A stretch of DNA of 64,000 bases. Origin: Smittia aterrima. Its lineage: Eukaryota > Arthropoda > Insecta > Diptera > Chironomidae. A program made the translations under genes and the position numbers. The notes beneath the pieces are model-generated. The model worked only from the letters and a program-made list of their open reading frames with translations. It made no database searches and had not been told where the DNA came from. Shown in pieces: positions 50,159 to 63,900 of the stretch. The DNA lies in the NCBI GenBank assembly GCA_033063855.1, contig CP093829.1, positions 1,436,243 to 1,500,242 on the forward strand. Direction: 5' to 3'. How positions within the stretch are numbered: the stretch's first letter is position 1; each line of letters begins with the position of its first letter.

Positions 50159-52032
50159 ATGCACAAGACAGCGACAGGCCGAAACCCTATGATGCCCGTG
50201 GTCAATAACAACAATGACTCGACGCTCCAGAATGATATAAAAGTGAAAATCGCTTATAATGGCGAGGTGCTCATCTTCTACATCGGAGAGAATGTCAAGT
50301 ATGAGGAGCTATGCAAAGAGATACGCGGAATATGTCGATTTGCTCCGGATCAAGTATTTACAATGAAGTGGATAGACGAGGAGAATGACCCTTGTACCAT
50401 CAGTTGTCAAATGGAGCTTAATGAAGCGATTAGACTATACGAAGCTAACCGTGATTCTGAGCTTTTCATTCACGTCTTCCCGAATGCTCCATCAGCGCCT
50501 GGCTTATCATGTATTGGAGAGGACCGCAGTATTTATAGGCGTGGCGCTAGACGCTGGCGAAAGCTGTATCGCATCAATGGTCACATTTTTCAAGCGAAGC
50601 GATTCAATCGAAGAGCGTTTTGTGCCTTCTGTCACGATCGTATTTGGGGATTGGGTCGTCAAGGGTTCAAATGCATTCAATGCAAGCTGCTGGTCCATAA
50701 AAAGTGTCACAAGTTAGTGCAAAAGCCTTGTAACGAACAAGCGGAACCTGTGCTCTCAATCAATGGCGAAAGTGAACAAAAGCAAGCTCAACCAGTACCT
50801 ACTTCAACTGTAGAGTATCATGAAAGTGGCGACGGCGATCAGGTTGCTGTAGAGCCATCATCACAAGCACACTCAGATGAACCCGCCGAATTAAGTTCAC
50901 AACGACAATATTCAATCATCGATTTCGAATTGATCCGTGTCATCGGGCGGGGCAGCTACGCAAAGGTTCTTATGGTGGAATTGAGGAGAACAAAGAGAAT
51001 TTACGCGATGAAAGTAATCAAGAAAGCACTCGTGACGGACGATGAAGACATTGATTGGGTTCAAACGGAGAAACATGTTTTCGAGACAGCTTCAAACCAT
51101 CCTTTCTTGGTTGGCCTCCACTCGTGCTTCCAAACGCCTTCGCGGCTCTTCTTCGTCATCGAGTTTGTACGTGGCGGCGACTTGATGTTCCACATGCAAC
51201 GTCAGCGACGATTGCCCGAGGAGCACGCGAGATTTTACGCCGCAGAAATAAGTTTGGCACTTAACTTCTTACACGAGAAAGGCATTATTTACCGAGACTT
51301 GAAATTGGACAACGTGCTGCTGGATCACGAAGGTCACATCAAACTGACAGATTACGGGATGTGTAAGGAAGGCATTAAGCCGGGTGATACGACATCAACC
51401 TTCTGTGGAACACCAAACTATATCGCCCCAGAGATTTTGCGTGGCGAAGACTACGGTTTCAGTGTCGACTGGTGGGCGTTGGGCGTGTTGCTCTACGAAA
51501 TGTTGGCTGGTCGTTCTCCGTTCGACATTGCAGGTGCTTCCGAGAATCCAGATCAAAACACAGAAGATTATCTGTTCCAAGTCATTCTCGAAAAGACGAT
51601 TCGTATTCCACGTTCACTAAGCGTTAAGGCCAGTTCGGTGCTGAAAGGTTTTCTCAATAAAAATCCCGTGGAACGATTGGGCTGCACAACTCACGATGGC
51701 GCTTTCATGGACATCATGAATCATCCGTTCTTCAAGCAAATTGACTGGCAATTATTAGAGCAGAAGCAAGTTACACCGCCTTTCAAACCGCGACTAGACT
51801 CGGATCGTGACATAAAGTTTGTTCAATTGGAAATTCTTTTGAAAACAAATTCTCATGAAACTTTTTTTTCTTTTCCAGAGAGGACTTGGCTAACTTCCCA
51901 CCTGAATTTACAGACGAGCCGGTCCATTTGACACCGGATGATGAGCGTGTCATTGACAAGATTGATCAATCAGAGTTTGAAGGTTTCGAGTACGTGAACC
52001 CACTGCTGATGTCGATGGAAGATTGCGTTTAA
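50159..52032 (+). CDS. aPKC: Atypical protein kinase C (PKC iota/zeta type)
   Basis: Exon 1 is 50159-51816 and exon 2 is 51879-52032 (62-nt intron), 603 aa, in frame. A PB1 domain covers about residues 24-107, with its acidic OPCA segment near WIDEENDP, and binds Par-6. The pseudosubstrate is RRGARRWRKLYR, with Ala at the phospho-site. One C1 domain (HIFQAKRFN...HKKCHKLVQKPC) follows. The kinase has GRGSYAKV, AMKVIKK, YRDLKLDN, the DYG in place of DFG typical of aPKC, and the loop TSTFCGTPNYIAPE. The turn motif is LTPDD and the hydrophobic motif FEGFEY has Glu at the phospho-site. It acts in the Par complex to set cell polarity. The junction adds IKE before DLANFPPEF relative to the usual sequence. 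Confidence 0.95.
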
Positions 52033-54799
52033 TATTCATTACAATTGTTCACATTTTCTTTATTTTCGCGTGAGTATTGATCCCACAACAATTTCGTAAG
52101 CACAGAACTGGAGGCGACTATCAAAAAACGAAGAAAAAAATTCTCTGCAAGTTTATCATCAAACTTCGACATCAGCAACTATAATAATCGAGCATGCAAG
52201 ATCATCAGAAATGAGCAGCAAATTTTATTTCCCCGAGGAAATGTTTCACGCTCTGGGACCAAGAACAAGGAAAATGTATTCCTCTCACTAAACTGAAGAA
52301 AAGAAAGCTTCTTTTTCATCTTCATCATTTATTGACTTAAGAATAACTTAACTAAAGAAAGACATGATAGACCAACAGAACATTCCATGCCTTCAGAGGG
52401 CAGTGAGTAATTAAGAAATAATTGCGGAGAAGAAACTTAATTATCAGAGTTATGATTGCGTAGGCAGCTTTAAAAAGAAGGCTTTCCCCGAAAAAACGTT
52501 CACGATATGAAGCGAAAAAAAAATTTAGGACAAACAGAGAAGAGATAACAAGACCTTCGCTGATAAGCGAGCACTTTGAGTTTTGTAGTTAATAATTGAT
52601 AAGAAATTCAGGCCTGACTTTTATTATAAAACAAAGCATTGATTTTTTTTTGTTTCGCCCTTCGCGATGAATATTTTATGAAGAGTTTTCCTTCGCTCCA
52701 TCATCACACAAACTCCTCGAAAATTTTCCACTTTTCCTTCACGCGTGAATTGTTAACATTGATTATTTTACGTTAAAAAAAAAGTGAAACGAGTGTTATC
52801 GTTAATCCTTATGCGTAGCTTCCCATGTTACATTGAGTCAGAGCTCTACACACATTTTCACTTTCTGTTTATGATTGAATAATCGTGTGTTTGTTGTTTA
52901 CCTCTCTTCGTCTACTCCCATCAGTGTTCATTACCAAACAAGAGTTGATTTAGTCAAATTGCCTGAATATTATCCAAACTCGACGATGGTAAACATTCTC
53001 GCTCATTGATTAATTAAAAATATATGCGTGCTTGTCAGGAGATTTCTTTTGATACTTGTTTCATTATCTTCTTCTTCAACATCGATAAAGTGAAAACATT
53101 CATTATCTACGCCAAATTACACTGTATATTCCAATGGCTCAACATTTCTTAAGACCCGGCTCAATTGAGTAGATTAGAAGCGACAAATTCTCCTCGTTCC
53201 GATAACGTATTTTTTTTTGTCTCGTCTTCCTGGCAGGGCAAGGCAAGAAAAGAGACAGCGGACACAATTTATTTGAATCGATTTATCACGAAGGAAAACA
53301 ACGGGGCTCAGTATTTAATACAGACAAAAGACAAATAACAATCGGTGGGAAACGAAACGATCCTTTCTCCGAAACACGATAATCAAAGCTCAACGTTTTA
53401 CATAACCGACGACCTTTACTTATCGCAAAAGACATTTCTTAATTCGATATGAAGAGAAAATATATTTATTTTAAAGAAAAAGAATTCGAAGCGAGGAGTC
53501 TGTAAAGCTTGGAATTCGATTTCAAAGGGCGCACGACGACGACAGAAAGCGAATGATAAAATATCGGAGAAGACGAAAAGTTTTTCTTAGAAAAGGAAAA
53601 GTTGGAGATAACAAGCGAAAGCAAAAAGATTATGGAAGAATAAATATTAAATTCTAAAAATTGAAGTATTAAATTAAATTTCTTTCCGTTTTCCGCTTTT
53701 ATTCTCTCAATGAATAAGCGGGGGCGGGAAATTTACTGATGTGAGGAAAACGAAAAACATTAATTCATTTAAATGAAAAGCTACTTAATTCAAAATAATA
53801 ATTTTATGTTAAAATATATTAAAATTATGCTTCCTCCTTTCATCTACCATTTACATAACGTGTCTTCTCGCCTCTTCAAAAAGAGAATTTCTTCATCATC
53901 ATCATCTTGTGGATTAATTCGTAAATAAAATATTTTTTTTTCATGACGGAATTAAAATTTGTTTTCATTTTCTTAATTAGCTGATCCTGAGGAAATTGTA
54001 ATTAACTTAATTCAAATGAATTAAAATTTGCTTTTGTAGCTTTCTTTCTTACTTTTCCTCTCGGGGAAGCGAGAAAGTGAATTCATGTGGGATTGGGCAA
54101 ACTTCGAAAAGAATGTCAAGCACTGAGATTTGACTTGTAATTTAAAAAGTTTCAACTCTTGTCATCTTTCGGAAACAATCCCGCAGAGCTTGTTTGTTCA
54201 TTAAGTGAACCTCTCGAGGCTAAGAGCAGCAGAAAAGGAAGCTTAGCTTCGAGTAAATGTTTTTCCTTCGTAAAAAGTCACATTTGAAACTTTCGAGAAA
54301 TTAAAACTCACAAACATTCTTTGTTTCATTAAAGATCCTGTAAGTGAAGAATTCATGTAATATTTACATTAATTTACTTAATTTTTTCGTTTTTCTCCAA
54401 CGTTTCCAGTCTTTCCTTTTTTGAAGCCTCGGGCTAAGGCCTCGAGTAGCTCTTGAAAATATCATTAAGGACGCAAAAAGAACTTTTATACCTTTTTTCA
54501 TCGTAACAACATCAAATTTTCAACTTTTCACATTTCGACGGAAGTTGAACAGCAAAAGCCGGAGATTGATGATAGATGTGTGTCTTTGTGTAGGTGCTGA
54601 GCTTTTTTCTTTACTTTGTCGAAGAAACTGTTTAGGTGGAAAGATTTCTTTTCCTTTCAGCTACCTTTTTCGACAGATTAATTGGATTTTTAATTAAGAA
54701 ATTCAACGATGCGAGACGAAGTAAGAAAGGGAAAGCGTGATCGCCATCCGAAAGGGAAACGTCAATGTTGATGTCGGTTGCAAATCCTAAACTTCTTAC
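52033..54799. other. aPKC 3' UTR and non-coding spacer
   Basis: AT-rich; no second gene was recognised before the - strand exon at 54800. Confidence 0.55.
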
Positions 54800-54931
54800 C
54801 TTTATCACTAATAGGTGTTTCTATCTGTAGAAGCTGATCCGATGATTGAGACGTAGTCGGCGGATTGAGATGAGGATGTTTGTGCTGCAAATTAGGACTA
54901 CAAATCGCCGTAGTCCACAGCGCATGCAGAC
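54800..54931 (-). CDS. Orphan internal coding exon on the - strand
   Basis: This is a 132-nt exon with a strong polypyrimidine acceptor (TTCTCCTTTCTTGCAG) and a strong donor (AAAG/GTAAGAAG). Of three frames, only the one entered after one leftover base is open. It encodes 43 residues, LHALWTTAICSPN ... NPPTTSQSSDQLLQIETPISDK, and leaves one base (G), phase 1. The phase fits exon 2 of gene A (25840), giving ISDKG-YSSPQLSEIPIS. It also fits the acceptor just before the ATG of gene C, but not that of gene B. Upstream exons must exist, possibly beyond the window. No domain was recognised. Confidence 0.55.
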
Positions 54932-57900
54932 CTGCAAGAAAGGAGAAGAAAAGAAACTTTTAGATAGAGAAACTTATTTAATTTTTGAGGAAAAAGCTCA
55001 TTAAGGAAACTTAAAAATACATCACAACGGCTTAATGAGCGCCACCCTCTCCTTCTCTTCCTACTGTGGCGAATGAAAATTTTCAATGAAAAACTTTTTC
55101 TTGAATAAAATTGTTTTTCTTTTGTGCTTCTCCCATCCAAACACCCGCCTCATTGAAAATTCTTCGAGATCATTCGAGCGGGAAAACAGAAACCAAGTTT
55201 GGAACCAAACATTTTCGCTCGTCGCTGCTTGTTTGCCTCGCAGGCCCTACGCTCGGGTTTTGAAGCGAATGATGAATATTAATCAGAAGGAAAAAACAAA
55301 CGAGATGGATGTTGCTGGGCTCACGATGTAGAGCTATAAATTTGAAAACTGTGTACGAAACTTTGATGTTTCTCTTCCCCTTTTTTTTGTTAAACCAACA
55401 CAAAAACTTTTCCAAACGTTTTCATTGAAAGCTCGCTTTGTTGTTATCGCTTTCTCGAAGTCTGGCCATGGCAGAACGAGCGAGAGAGTAAGAAGATTGT
55501 AAGCTACGCGGCAGCAATCGCAAATTACGAATTTCCTGAGCCGGTGATTAGACCTCGAAGCGAACTATATTATTATTAGCTCCTTCATGCTGCGAGTTAT
55601 TGTTTTCCTCGCTACTTCGTCCCAGTAATTAGTTGGTAGTTTGCAATTTAAGCATTCTAATTATACTGCCGCGCGAGCTTCGCTTGAGACGTGATTCTCT
55701 CTCTACCACTCATCTACCCACCACCCTTTCTTCTTCTTCGTCTTTTATCTTCTTATTAGGAGCGACGCTGATTATTTTTGAATTTGAAGAAGCAAATTTT
55801 ACTTTTTAGTAGTCGTCATCAATCTTCCGTTCTAACGAGAATGATGTAACTTTCATTGTCTATAACGATGGTAACTCAAAGATATTTTATTTCTTAACGA
55901 TGGTAACTCAAAGAAAAGAGATTCATGAAGCTCTTTTAGAATTGTTCCGCACGGAGCCACTATTTGTCTTTCTTTGCCTCCCCTGAAAGCCATAAAGTGC
56001 CAGCTAAAAGCTTTTTAGAACAACTCCAACTTCCCCCCGATGGAGAGCAGAGGAAGATAATTTAATGAGAATTAATTTATGCAAATGCCTTTGAAATAAC
56101 TAGTTATAAATTTCATTGTTTGCCTTTACTCGCCCGAGCACACACACTCAACCGAATCCATTAAGTCATCGCTCGTCCCTCGTTTTCCATTCCAAACATT
56201 TTTTCTTCCTCTTGCGAAGACAAAAAGCATTCCATCTTTCTGAGAATTCTTTGACGACAAAGACGCATCTACATACTTTACTTTCCTTTACTTTGCAAGG
56301 TGCTTTCGCTGTTTGTGTTTGGGTTTTATCGCCTGCAAGCATTCTAGGACTGCCAAGGACAAAGCACATTTTTTTCTGTTCTTCATCGAAATTTCATTCC
56401 ATCGCTCTCGTGAGAACGGTTTGAATAAGATGGAGGAATAAGAAAACTCCGGTCTGAGGTAATAAATTCCCCGATGGGAAAAGAGAGAGAGCTCTCGAAT
56501 AGTTGTACCTAAATTAGAATAAAGCTAATAAACTCGATTCCATTTGCTGAATAATAATGCAAACAGCCGAAGATTTCTGGCATCATTTGAGTCTCGAGCG
56601 AGAAGATGAAATCAAGAGGAGGAGAAGTATGCGTGGGTGGCAGTCAAAAAGCTAAGATTTTTCCCTTATCTTCCTGCTTGCCTGCTGTCGAAAGAGGTTT
56701 CTTGGGGTGGCTGAGTGCGCGAGTCTACACTCGCAAAGGTTGTAGCTCGTTAAATAAATATTTTTTCCATATATAATAGAATGTATCATGTCTTAGGAGG
56801 CGAGAGAAAGAGTGAATGAAAAATGTATGCAAATAAATTAAATTTCGAGCTCCACGTGAAAAGCAGAAAAACATGAGTAAGAGGAAGAAAACCCTTTAAG
56901 ATGAGCTTGGGAATGAAAATATTTTGAAAATTCGCTTCTTCACGTTCTCATGCTTAGCATATTTCACATTGTATAAGCAAAAGCGATCGTTGTAAGATGC
57001 CAGTCTCGAGCCTTGCTACACAAAGACACGAGCAAACAAAGGAAAACATCGAAATGCTAAGCCACTTGAGTGATAAGCAAGCGATTGCTTTCATCCACCG
57101 TTTTAAAGTGGCTTCTCCAGGTTGCCATCTAACTCAGCATCTGCTTGAGGTATAAGCATTACAATTGCTCTCATCTCAATCCTTTCAATCTCTTATCGCT
57201 CACATCCGGAGAAATCGCTTTATTTCAGTTCAGAAAACAAAGTTGATGGGGAAACGCAGATGGATTTGAACGCAAAGAGATTGAGATTTTTTGTTTGTTA
57301 CAGTTACGCAGACAATTTTTCCCATCATATCGCTTTTGACGGTTCAACCTCTAAAAACATTCTTCCACTCAACATAATGCAGCCAAACGGATATTTTTAT
57401 AATGTAAGCGAGACGAATAAAAACAAACTTCGCATCTTGAAGTGATGAGTTAGGAAGAAAGACGATAAAATGTATACAAATACACACAAGAAGGCAATTC
57501 ACGCTCACAAAAAGCCGCACTTAGCGAACGGAAAAAGCTTTTTTAGGGCTTTTCCCCAAAGGGAAACTTTTCTTGATTTAATAGACTTTCTCTTGGGATT
57601 CAAGTTGACTAAGATATTAAGTCTCAAGCTCAAGTAATCAAAAAAACGTCTGACGAAGAAAAACCCTTCAACTTCAAAGCTGTTATTCTTCTTTTTCTAC
57701 TCTACGACATGTTTTGAGGCCATTCAAGAAGCGAAAGCACAAAAGTAGAGGAAAAAAAAACTTTTGCTCCCTCATCTTCCTTCTACAAATTCTTTACAAC
57801 ATCTCGATGGAGAGAGAAGAAAGAAAGAAAACGAAAGCATCCATTATGTCGGATGTTCACATAATGCATAATATGCTAAGCGAGTTCACAAACAACTAGT

Positions 57901-60900
57901 TGGAAATATTTAATAACGTTCTCGTTTATCTTGTGCACCATCGTGCCGCGCGTAAAACTTCATTTCGCTCTTTGTGTGTATACGAAGACTGTGATTGCGA
58001 AGATTAAGCACTTTGCTGTGCGGGTTTGTGTTAATATTTTCGATGAGAAAGAAGTGGAAACGTTACACGTGTTTCGATCAACAATGAAATCGAGAGACGC
58101 TCGAGTCATCGTACTCTTGAAAGCTTTCATGTGCTCTCGCTGCTTTTATTTAATTATGGACCTGTTCGATTGGCGTGGCGCCTTTAGGGAGGAAAGAAGA
58201 AGGGAAAAGCACGTAAATCTCCCTTCACATCGAGTTAAGCTCTCTCGGCGAGTCAAGAAACATCAAAGTTTGATGGAAACTCAGTTGGAATAAAAAGGAA
58301 ACAAGACGAAACACCCTTGAAAGAAGATGGAAATGTTTTTCTGGTTCTTTTCCCATTTCTCCACTTCACAAAAGGACATTCGAGATGGATGAAAAACTTT
58401 TATCAATGGGAAATCCTTCAGATTAATTTTCATTCACAGCAACACATCTCCCCGACTCATGTTCATAAGATAAGAGCATCCTTGAAGTATGAGAACCTTT
58501 TGCAACTTGAAATTTGCTCCAGTTTCTTTGTCTTCTACTTTTCTATTTTTGGACTTTCTTTTCGTTTACTTGAAAAATAAAAATAAAAGAAGCAAAAAAG
58601 AAAATTGTTTCGAAAATCTCAAACTAAATTGATTAAAAAACTTTTCTCTTTCTCTTTGCCACAATTGGTTTTCGGGGATGGTCGGAGGTTGATTGGAATT
58701 GAATTCTTGTTTACTCAATCAGTTCTCCTCCTTCTTCCCTTTTTGCATGGATGCTGAGGTCAGCAACCGATTTGTGAAGGGTGAATGGGCGACTTGTAGC
58801 TAACACGTTGATTATATTGAAGCACTTCAAGTTGATTAAATAAAACGTATGGATCGCTTGTTATTCGAGATATTCGAGGAAATCAGTCAAGATGATACAC
58901 TTAGCATGAAGATTCCGATGATTCGAGCGGAAACAATTTCCATTCACATGACGTCGAGCTTCTTTGTCATTCGAAATGATAAATTGCAATTGCGACTGCT
59001 GCTTCAAAGATTTATAGGAACTCGAGTGAAGAATTCTTATTCAACAGACTTTTATTTAACCACGAACACCTTCAACCAACGTTTCCCTAGAATTTCCACT
59101 TTGAATGCCAAGTTGAGGATTTGCCATTCACTTTATTTTATTGCATATCCCGTGAAGTTGTGTGGATGATATAAAAAGTTTTTTTCCTTCGCGATTCAGC
59201 TGAGCGTATCCTTGATAAGCTGCTTTTCATAAAATATAAAAACATTTCAACGTGTTCTGCATCAGCTTCAAGAGAGAATATAAGAAGAGAAGTTGAATTG
59301 GAGTCGATGGCTCTTAATCTTTTTGAATTGTGAAATTAAGTTCTACTCTTAACAGAGTTGTTCTGCTCGAAAATTAATATTGTCTATGGTTCGTGCAATG
59401 GAAAGCAAAAGAGTGAAGAGGCTTCCGCTGTTATCGCGTTTGCATGTGAAAACACTCGACAGACGAGTAAGTGGGAAAAAGGTTCTCCATGCTTCGTATT
59501 TTTTTATTGAGGGCATTTATCAAAACGACGAGAGAGGAAGATGAGAAATCCGTGCAATTCTATGAGTTTGTGTGGAAGTGGAACGGAAAATGAATTTTTA
59601 TCTCTCATAAACTCACAAGGAAAATGATATTTTTATTCCATCCTATAATGCGGAGTAATTTCTAAGCATCCGAGCAAATGTCGCGGAGATCCCATCAAAG
59701 AGACGCCTAGGCCTCATGTGGTAAATCTATTAACATCTCTTCAACTTTTATATCATTCAGATTCATTCGATCATAATAAAGAACCTTATTCAGATTCAAT
59801 TCCATCTCGAATTATGCAAATCGAGTATCCACTTATCGAGATAACAAAATATTCATTGATTTACAAAATACTATCATCGTTTCTCACTCAAACAATGTCG
59901 AGTATATTAAACAACAATTAGTTTTCATCGCTTATCACTTCATGTCTGCTTTTAAATTTAAGTCGAGCGGAAAAGTTTTGATAAACTCTGTCAGGAAAAG
60001 TTTTTCGTCCCACCTCCTTCATTCAACGATAATTTATGAAAATCGTGCTGAACGACGAGCGTCAGGCAGCAAGCAAACAAGAAACGATTCGGGTAAACGT
60101 TGAAAAGGCGAAAGAGGCTCATGAACATGAAGAGAGAGAAAAAAAAGGCAGGAAAGCATCTAAACTATAATGAGGAAACCTTGTTGAATGAGCAAGAAGA
60201 AAACAGTTGAACAAGACGAGGAAGGAAAAGCTGCCATTACTATCTCATTGTTTCCTATCTGTAGGCACATCTTTCCTTCTCTCGTCGGACGATAAAAACG
60301 TACGCCGGTCTGGTTGGGAAGAATGAGCCATTTCCAAAAAAAAAGGGGTAAAGCTTTGGGAGTGTAAAGGGAAAATGCTTTTCTGCGTTTATTTGATTAT
60401 GCCATTGTTCATCCCTGAATGTGCGAGCATCGTTGAAGGAGAAAGGGACGACTCGTTTGGCTTGAAATAAACGGACGCAAATTAAAAGAGCTTTCAAGTG
60501 AGAGACAGAAGAGGCAAAAAAGTGAAATGATGATGCGATTAGTGCTTAAAAGAATCGCTATTTTTAAGCTCCCTCTCACTCACTTTCCATCTAACCGCTT
60601 CAAGGCACATCTCGTCTACCATTGTGGTCTGGCCGAAATCTCGTTTTAGACAAAAAAAAGAGAGACGTATCAAATCAGAAACTAAGAGGATCGTTTGTCG
60701 GCTCGGGAAGAGGACGTTTTGGAAAGTTTAACATAATTTTTATTGCGTGTTCTCCTCTTAACGAGAAAATCTTCACAAAGAACTGTCATTTCTCAACTTT
60801 AATGAACGGTGAAGCTCGCATTTTTCACCCGGTCGCCTGTGTTATCAAGAAGACTTCGCGCTTTATTCATCTCCATCTGAGTAATGATACGACTTCGTTG

Positions 60901-63900
60901 CCACCGGAAAAATAATGTAATTGGATACGATGAGGAGAAGAGTCTTATTATGCCCTCCTCCTCGACTCATCGTCATGCAAATATTTTTCTTCCGCTCTGA
61001 CTCGAAGCTTTTGTGTGCGATTAAAGAAGCGAAAATAGAAAAGCTCATGAGCTTAAAAAAAAGTCTTCACTGGCAGCTCGCAGCAAAACGTTACGAGAGC
61101 GTAAAAATCATGTAACGCGATGCAAATATTTATGTTATAAAACTCTTTTCGCTATTAAGCATTAAGTACTGCGTGAGTTTCTGTTTGCTCACACACACAC
61201 ACACAAATTTCTTAGAGGTTACGACTGTGACTTGAGAGTTTATGGCGAGAAGTCTTTTACAACTCGGCAAATGTAAAAATAGGAAAAGCGGAGCTTTCTG
61301 TTGTTGAACGAGTGTAAATTTAATTTGCGATTCTTTTGTTTGTTAACGGTGGTAGAGATTGTGACAGAAATGGCTTTTCGCAGTCAGAGTTTGTGAGAGA
61401 AAAAAAAAACACTTTTATGAAAATAATTTGTTTCAGTTGCGAGATTTGCCGGAAATATGATAAATGCTGGCGCTGGGGTGAGAACAAAGAATAAACACGA
61501 AAACGAATGCAAACAATGAGATTAATTATTTTCGTGAATAATTTTTAAATCTACCCCTGAGAATTACTGCAACACAGCCTGCTCTGCTCTGTTCACTGCT
61601 GGCGTTGGAGATTTGCCTCCTTAACGTATCCTTTTAGCCATCGCGCGCGCCTTTTAGAAAAAAGGCAAAAAAAAAATCCTTTTGAAAGGAAAATTTATCA
61701 CCCACAAAAAAAAAAGTTTTTCCTTTGCAGAAAACTCGGTCGATTGTGTTTGCCGCTTTAGTCAAGCACAGTTGTTGTTTCGAAATAAAAGTGTCGAGTG
61801 ATCGACTTTGTGCGCAAATGTGTGTCGAGCGGATCATAACTGAAAGTGTACGATAGAAACTTGTAAAGTTTGAAAAGTTTTCTTTTTCTTTAAGACAAAA
61901 ACAGCAACATCAACCGTCGTCTTCAGTCTGCTCTCGACGGAGCCAGCGCCGGATATTTATTTCCGTTAAGTCAATTTTTATTTCCCTAGCGCTCGAGGAG
62001 AAGAAAAAGTTGGAAAAGCGTTGAACTTTCTAATGTTAAATTGAAACTGACAGAGTAAGAAATTGTCTCATTTCTGCCGTCTTTTAAATCCCTTTATGGC
62101 TTTCCTAATCCTTTCGCTTGCTTCTTCCCTCCGCTTAAGCAGTTGCAATAAATTTCTCTCCCCTTCCACTACCTCTAATCTCGATCAATTTAACAAACGA
62201 ATTGAATCATCATGAAAGCTCGGGAATTGTCATTGCGTAAGCTTTTTTATTTTCTCTCTCTCGTCTGTGTGTGTATGTGTTTGCCTGGATTGGAATTGGG
62301 GGGAGGGATGAAAATTCTCGATTTCGATTTCCATGCCACGATAAACTCAAATGTGTATGGGAAATATATTGACAATAAAATCAAATGTAATCATTGCTCT
62401 ATGTGTCAGAGATATAACGTTTGATGTTGGAGGAAGTGAACGAGGTAGAGAAAGGGAGACAATCGTCCTGGGAGATTACGTTTGGTTTATGTGGTTAAAT
62501 CCATTCGTCGTTAGTTACAAGTAATAATTTTCACGTCGGTGACTGACTATCTGTCGATGTTATTGATCTACACCTCACAACAGTGTACAACTAATTGGAG
62601 GAGCTAACAAACATGTTTAAACATCTCTTCAGCAACAACTTGAACAAGCAAGTTCATTCAAAAGGAAATTTCTCTGATTAATTTAATTTCGATAGAAGTT
62701 TTGCTTGCATCCTCGAGCAATTAAATCTGGAAACTTGAATAATATAATAACATGAAATTGCTCTTGCGTTCGTCGTTCCCACATGGAAATATTGATTTAA
62801 TGTTATTAGCTATAAAAGCATTTTACAGCGTTGTGCCCTATTCTCTTCGCTGGAAGACAATTTATAACTTCATATCTCATTCTACAATCAAATTGGCTTC
62901 CCCAAATGGCACTAAAGCGACTCAATTATTAATCCTTTCATGTGCAGCAACAAATACTCGCTCCAGCAAAAAGGTAAACGACATCAATTTTTAAAGCAAA
63001 CTAGCTTTCAGATCAAATTAAAAATGTGTTTTGCTGTCAATTGGATTTGATATCTGACAACTGATGCTTTCAATTGCGAACATACAGAATTTTAATTTTT
63101 GATTAGCAGCCAATGACTCAAAGCATAATTTAATGTCATGTTTCTGTTGGCATATTTATGAGAGAGATTGATGAGCATTTTCGTGGTAGAAGGGTCTCTT
63201 TGATGTCATCAGACTTTTGTCTTCTCTTGTCAAAGAAATTACGTAGATAAATCCCTAGAAAGAAGGAACACCTATGTACGTCGTTACCGAGAGAATCTTT
63301 CACTTTAATGTTCTCGTTCGAAAGGTTTTGTGGCAGTGCTTGTTATTTATGTTGCTCATGATGATGCCTTTCCATTTAATTTCTATTTAAATAAATAATG
63401 TTAGCGTTTTGGTGGGTGGTGTTGGAGTTCTATTCGAGTATAATTTGAAGTAATTTGCGCCTGGGAGGTTTCGCTTTGCCACACGCTGCGAACAAACTGA
63501 TGTGTGTTCGTTTTTTATTTAGACAAACATGCAAGAACAAATTGTGATGAACAATTGGGGGCTATTCAAAGAGAAATCATCATCACGCTTATCGCTCTGC
63601 TGCATGCCTCTGACGTAGATTCGAAGAGCCCAGCAGTACAGCTCGTAACTGTGAGAACATTCCGTCGTAGAGTGAATGAATTCAAATCTCACTAGCTTGT
63701 CCGCAAAATTCATTGAACTACGATTTGCATCGTAGATGAAAGCTCAAATCGAGTTGATGAACATGCGGTACATGCAAATGAATAACAGAGAACGTGCCTC
63801 GAGGGAAATTAGCGTATGAACGTAATGTGGAAACATTAAGACCGACAAAATGTAACATTAAACGCTGCACGGAGTTTTAACGCCAACCCGCTAGTCCCTT

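Noticed and set aside
57931..58293. 120-codon open frame on +
   Set aside because: It begins with a non-ATG codon, has no domain, and lies in AT-rich DNA with no splice or promoter context.
60581..60640. Possible upstream exon for the 54.8-kb orphan exon (donor GAAA/GTGAGTGAG on -)
   Set aside because: The only ATG-led frame ends in phase 0, while the orphan exon needs one leftover base.
62212..62424. 70-codon ORF with a signal-peptide-like start
   Set aside because: The hydrophobic part comes from a pyrimidine/GT-rich tract; no conserved motif or supporting structure was seen.
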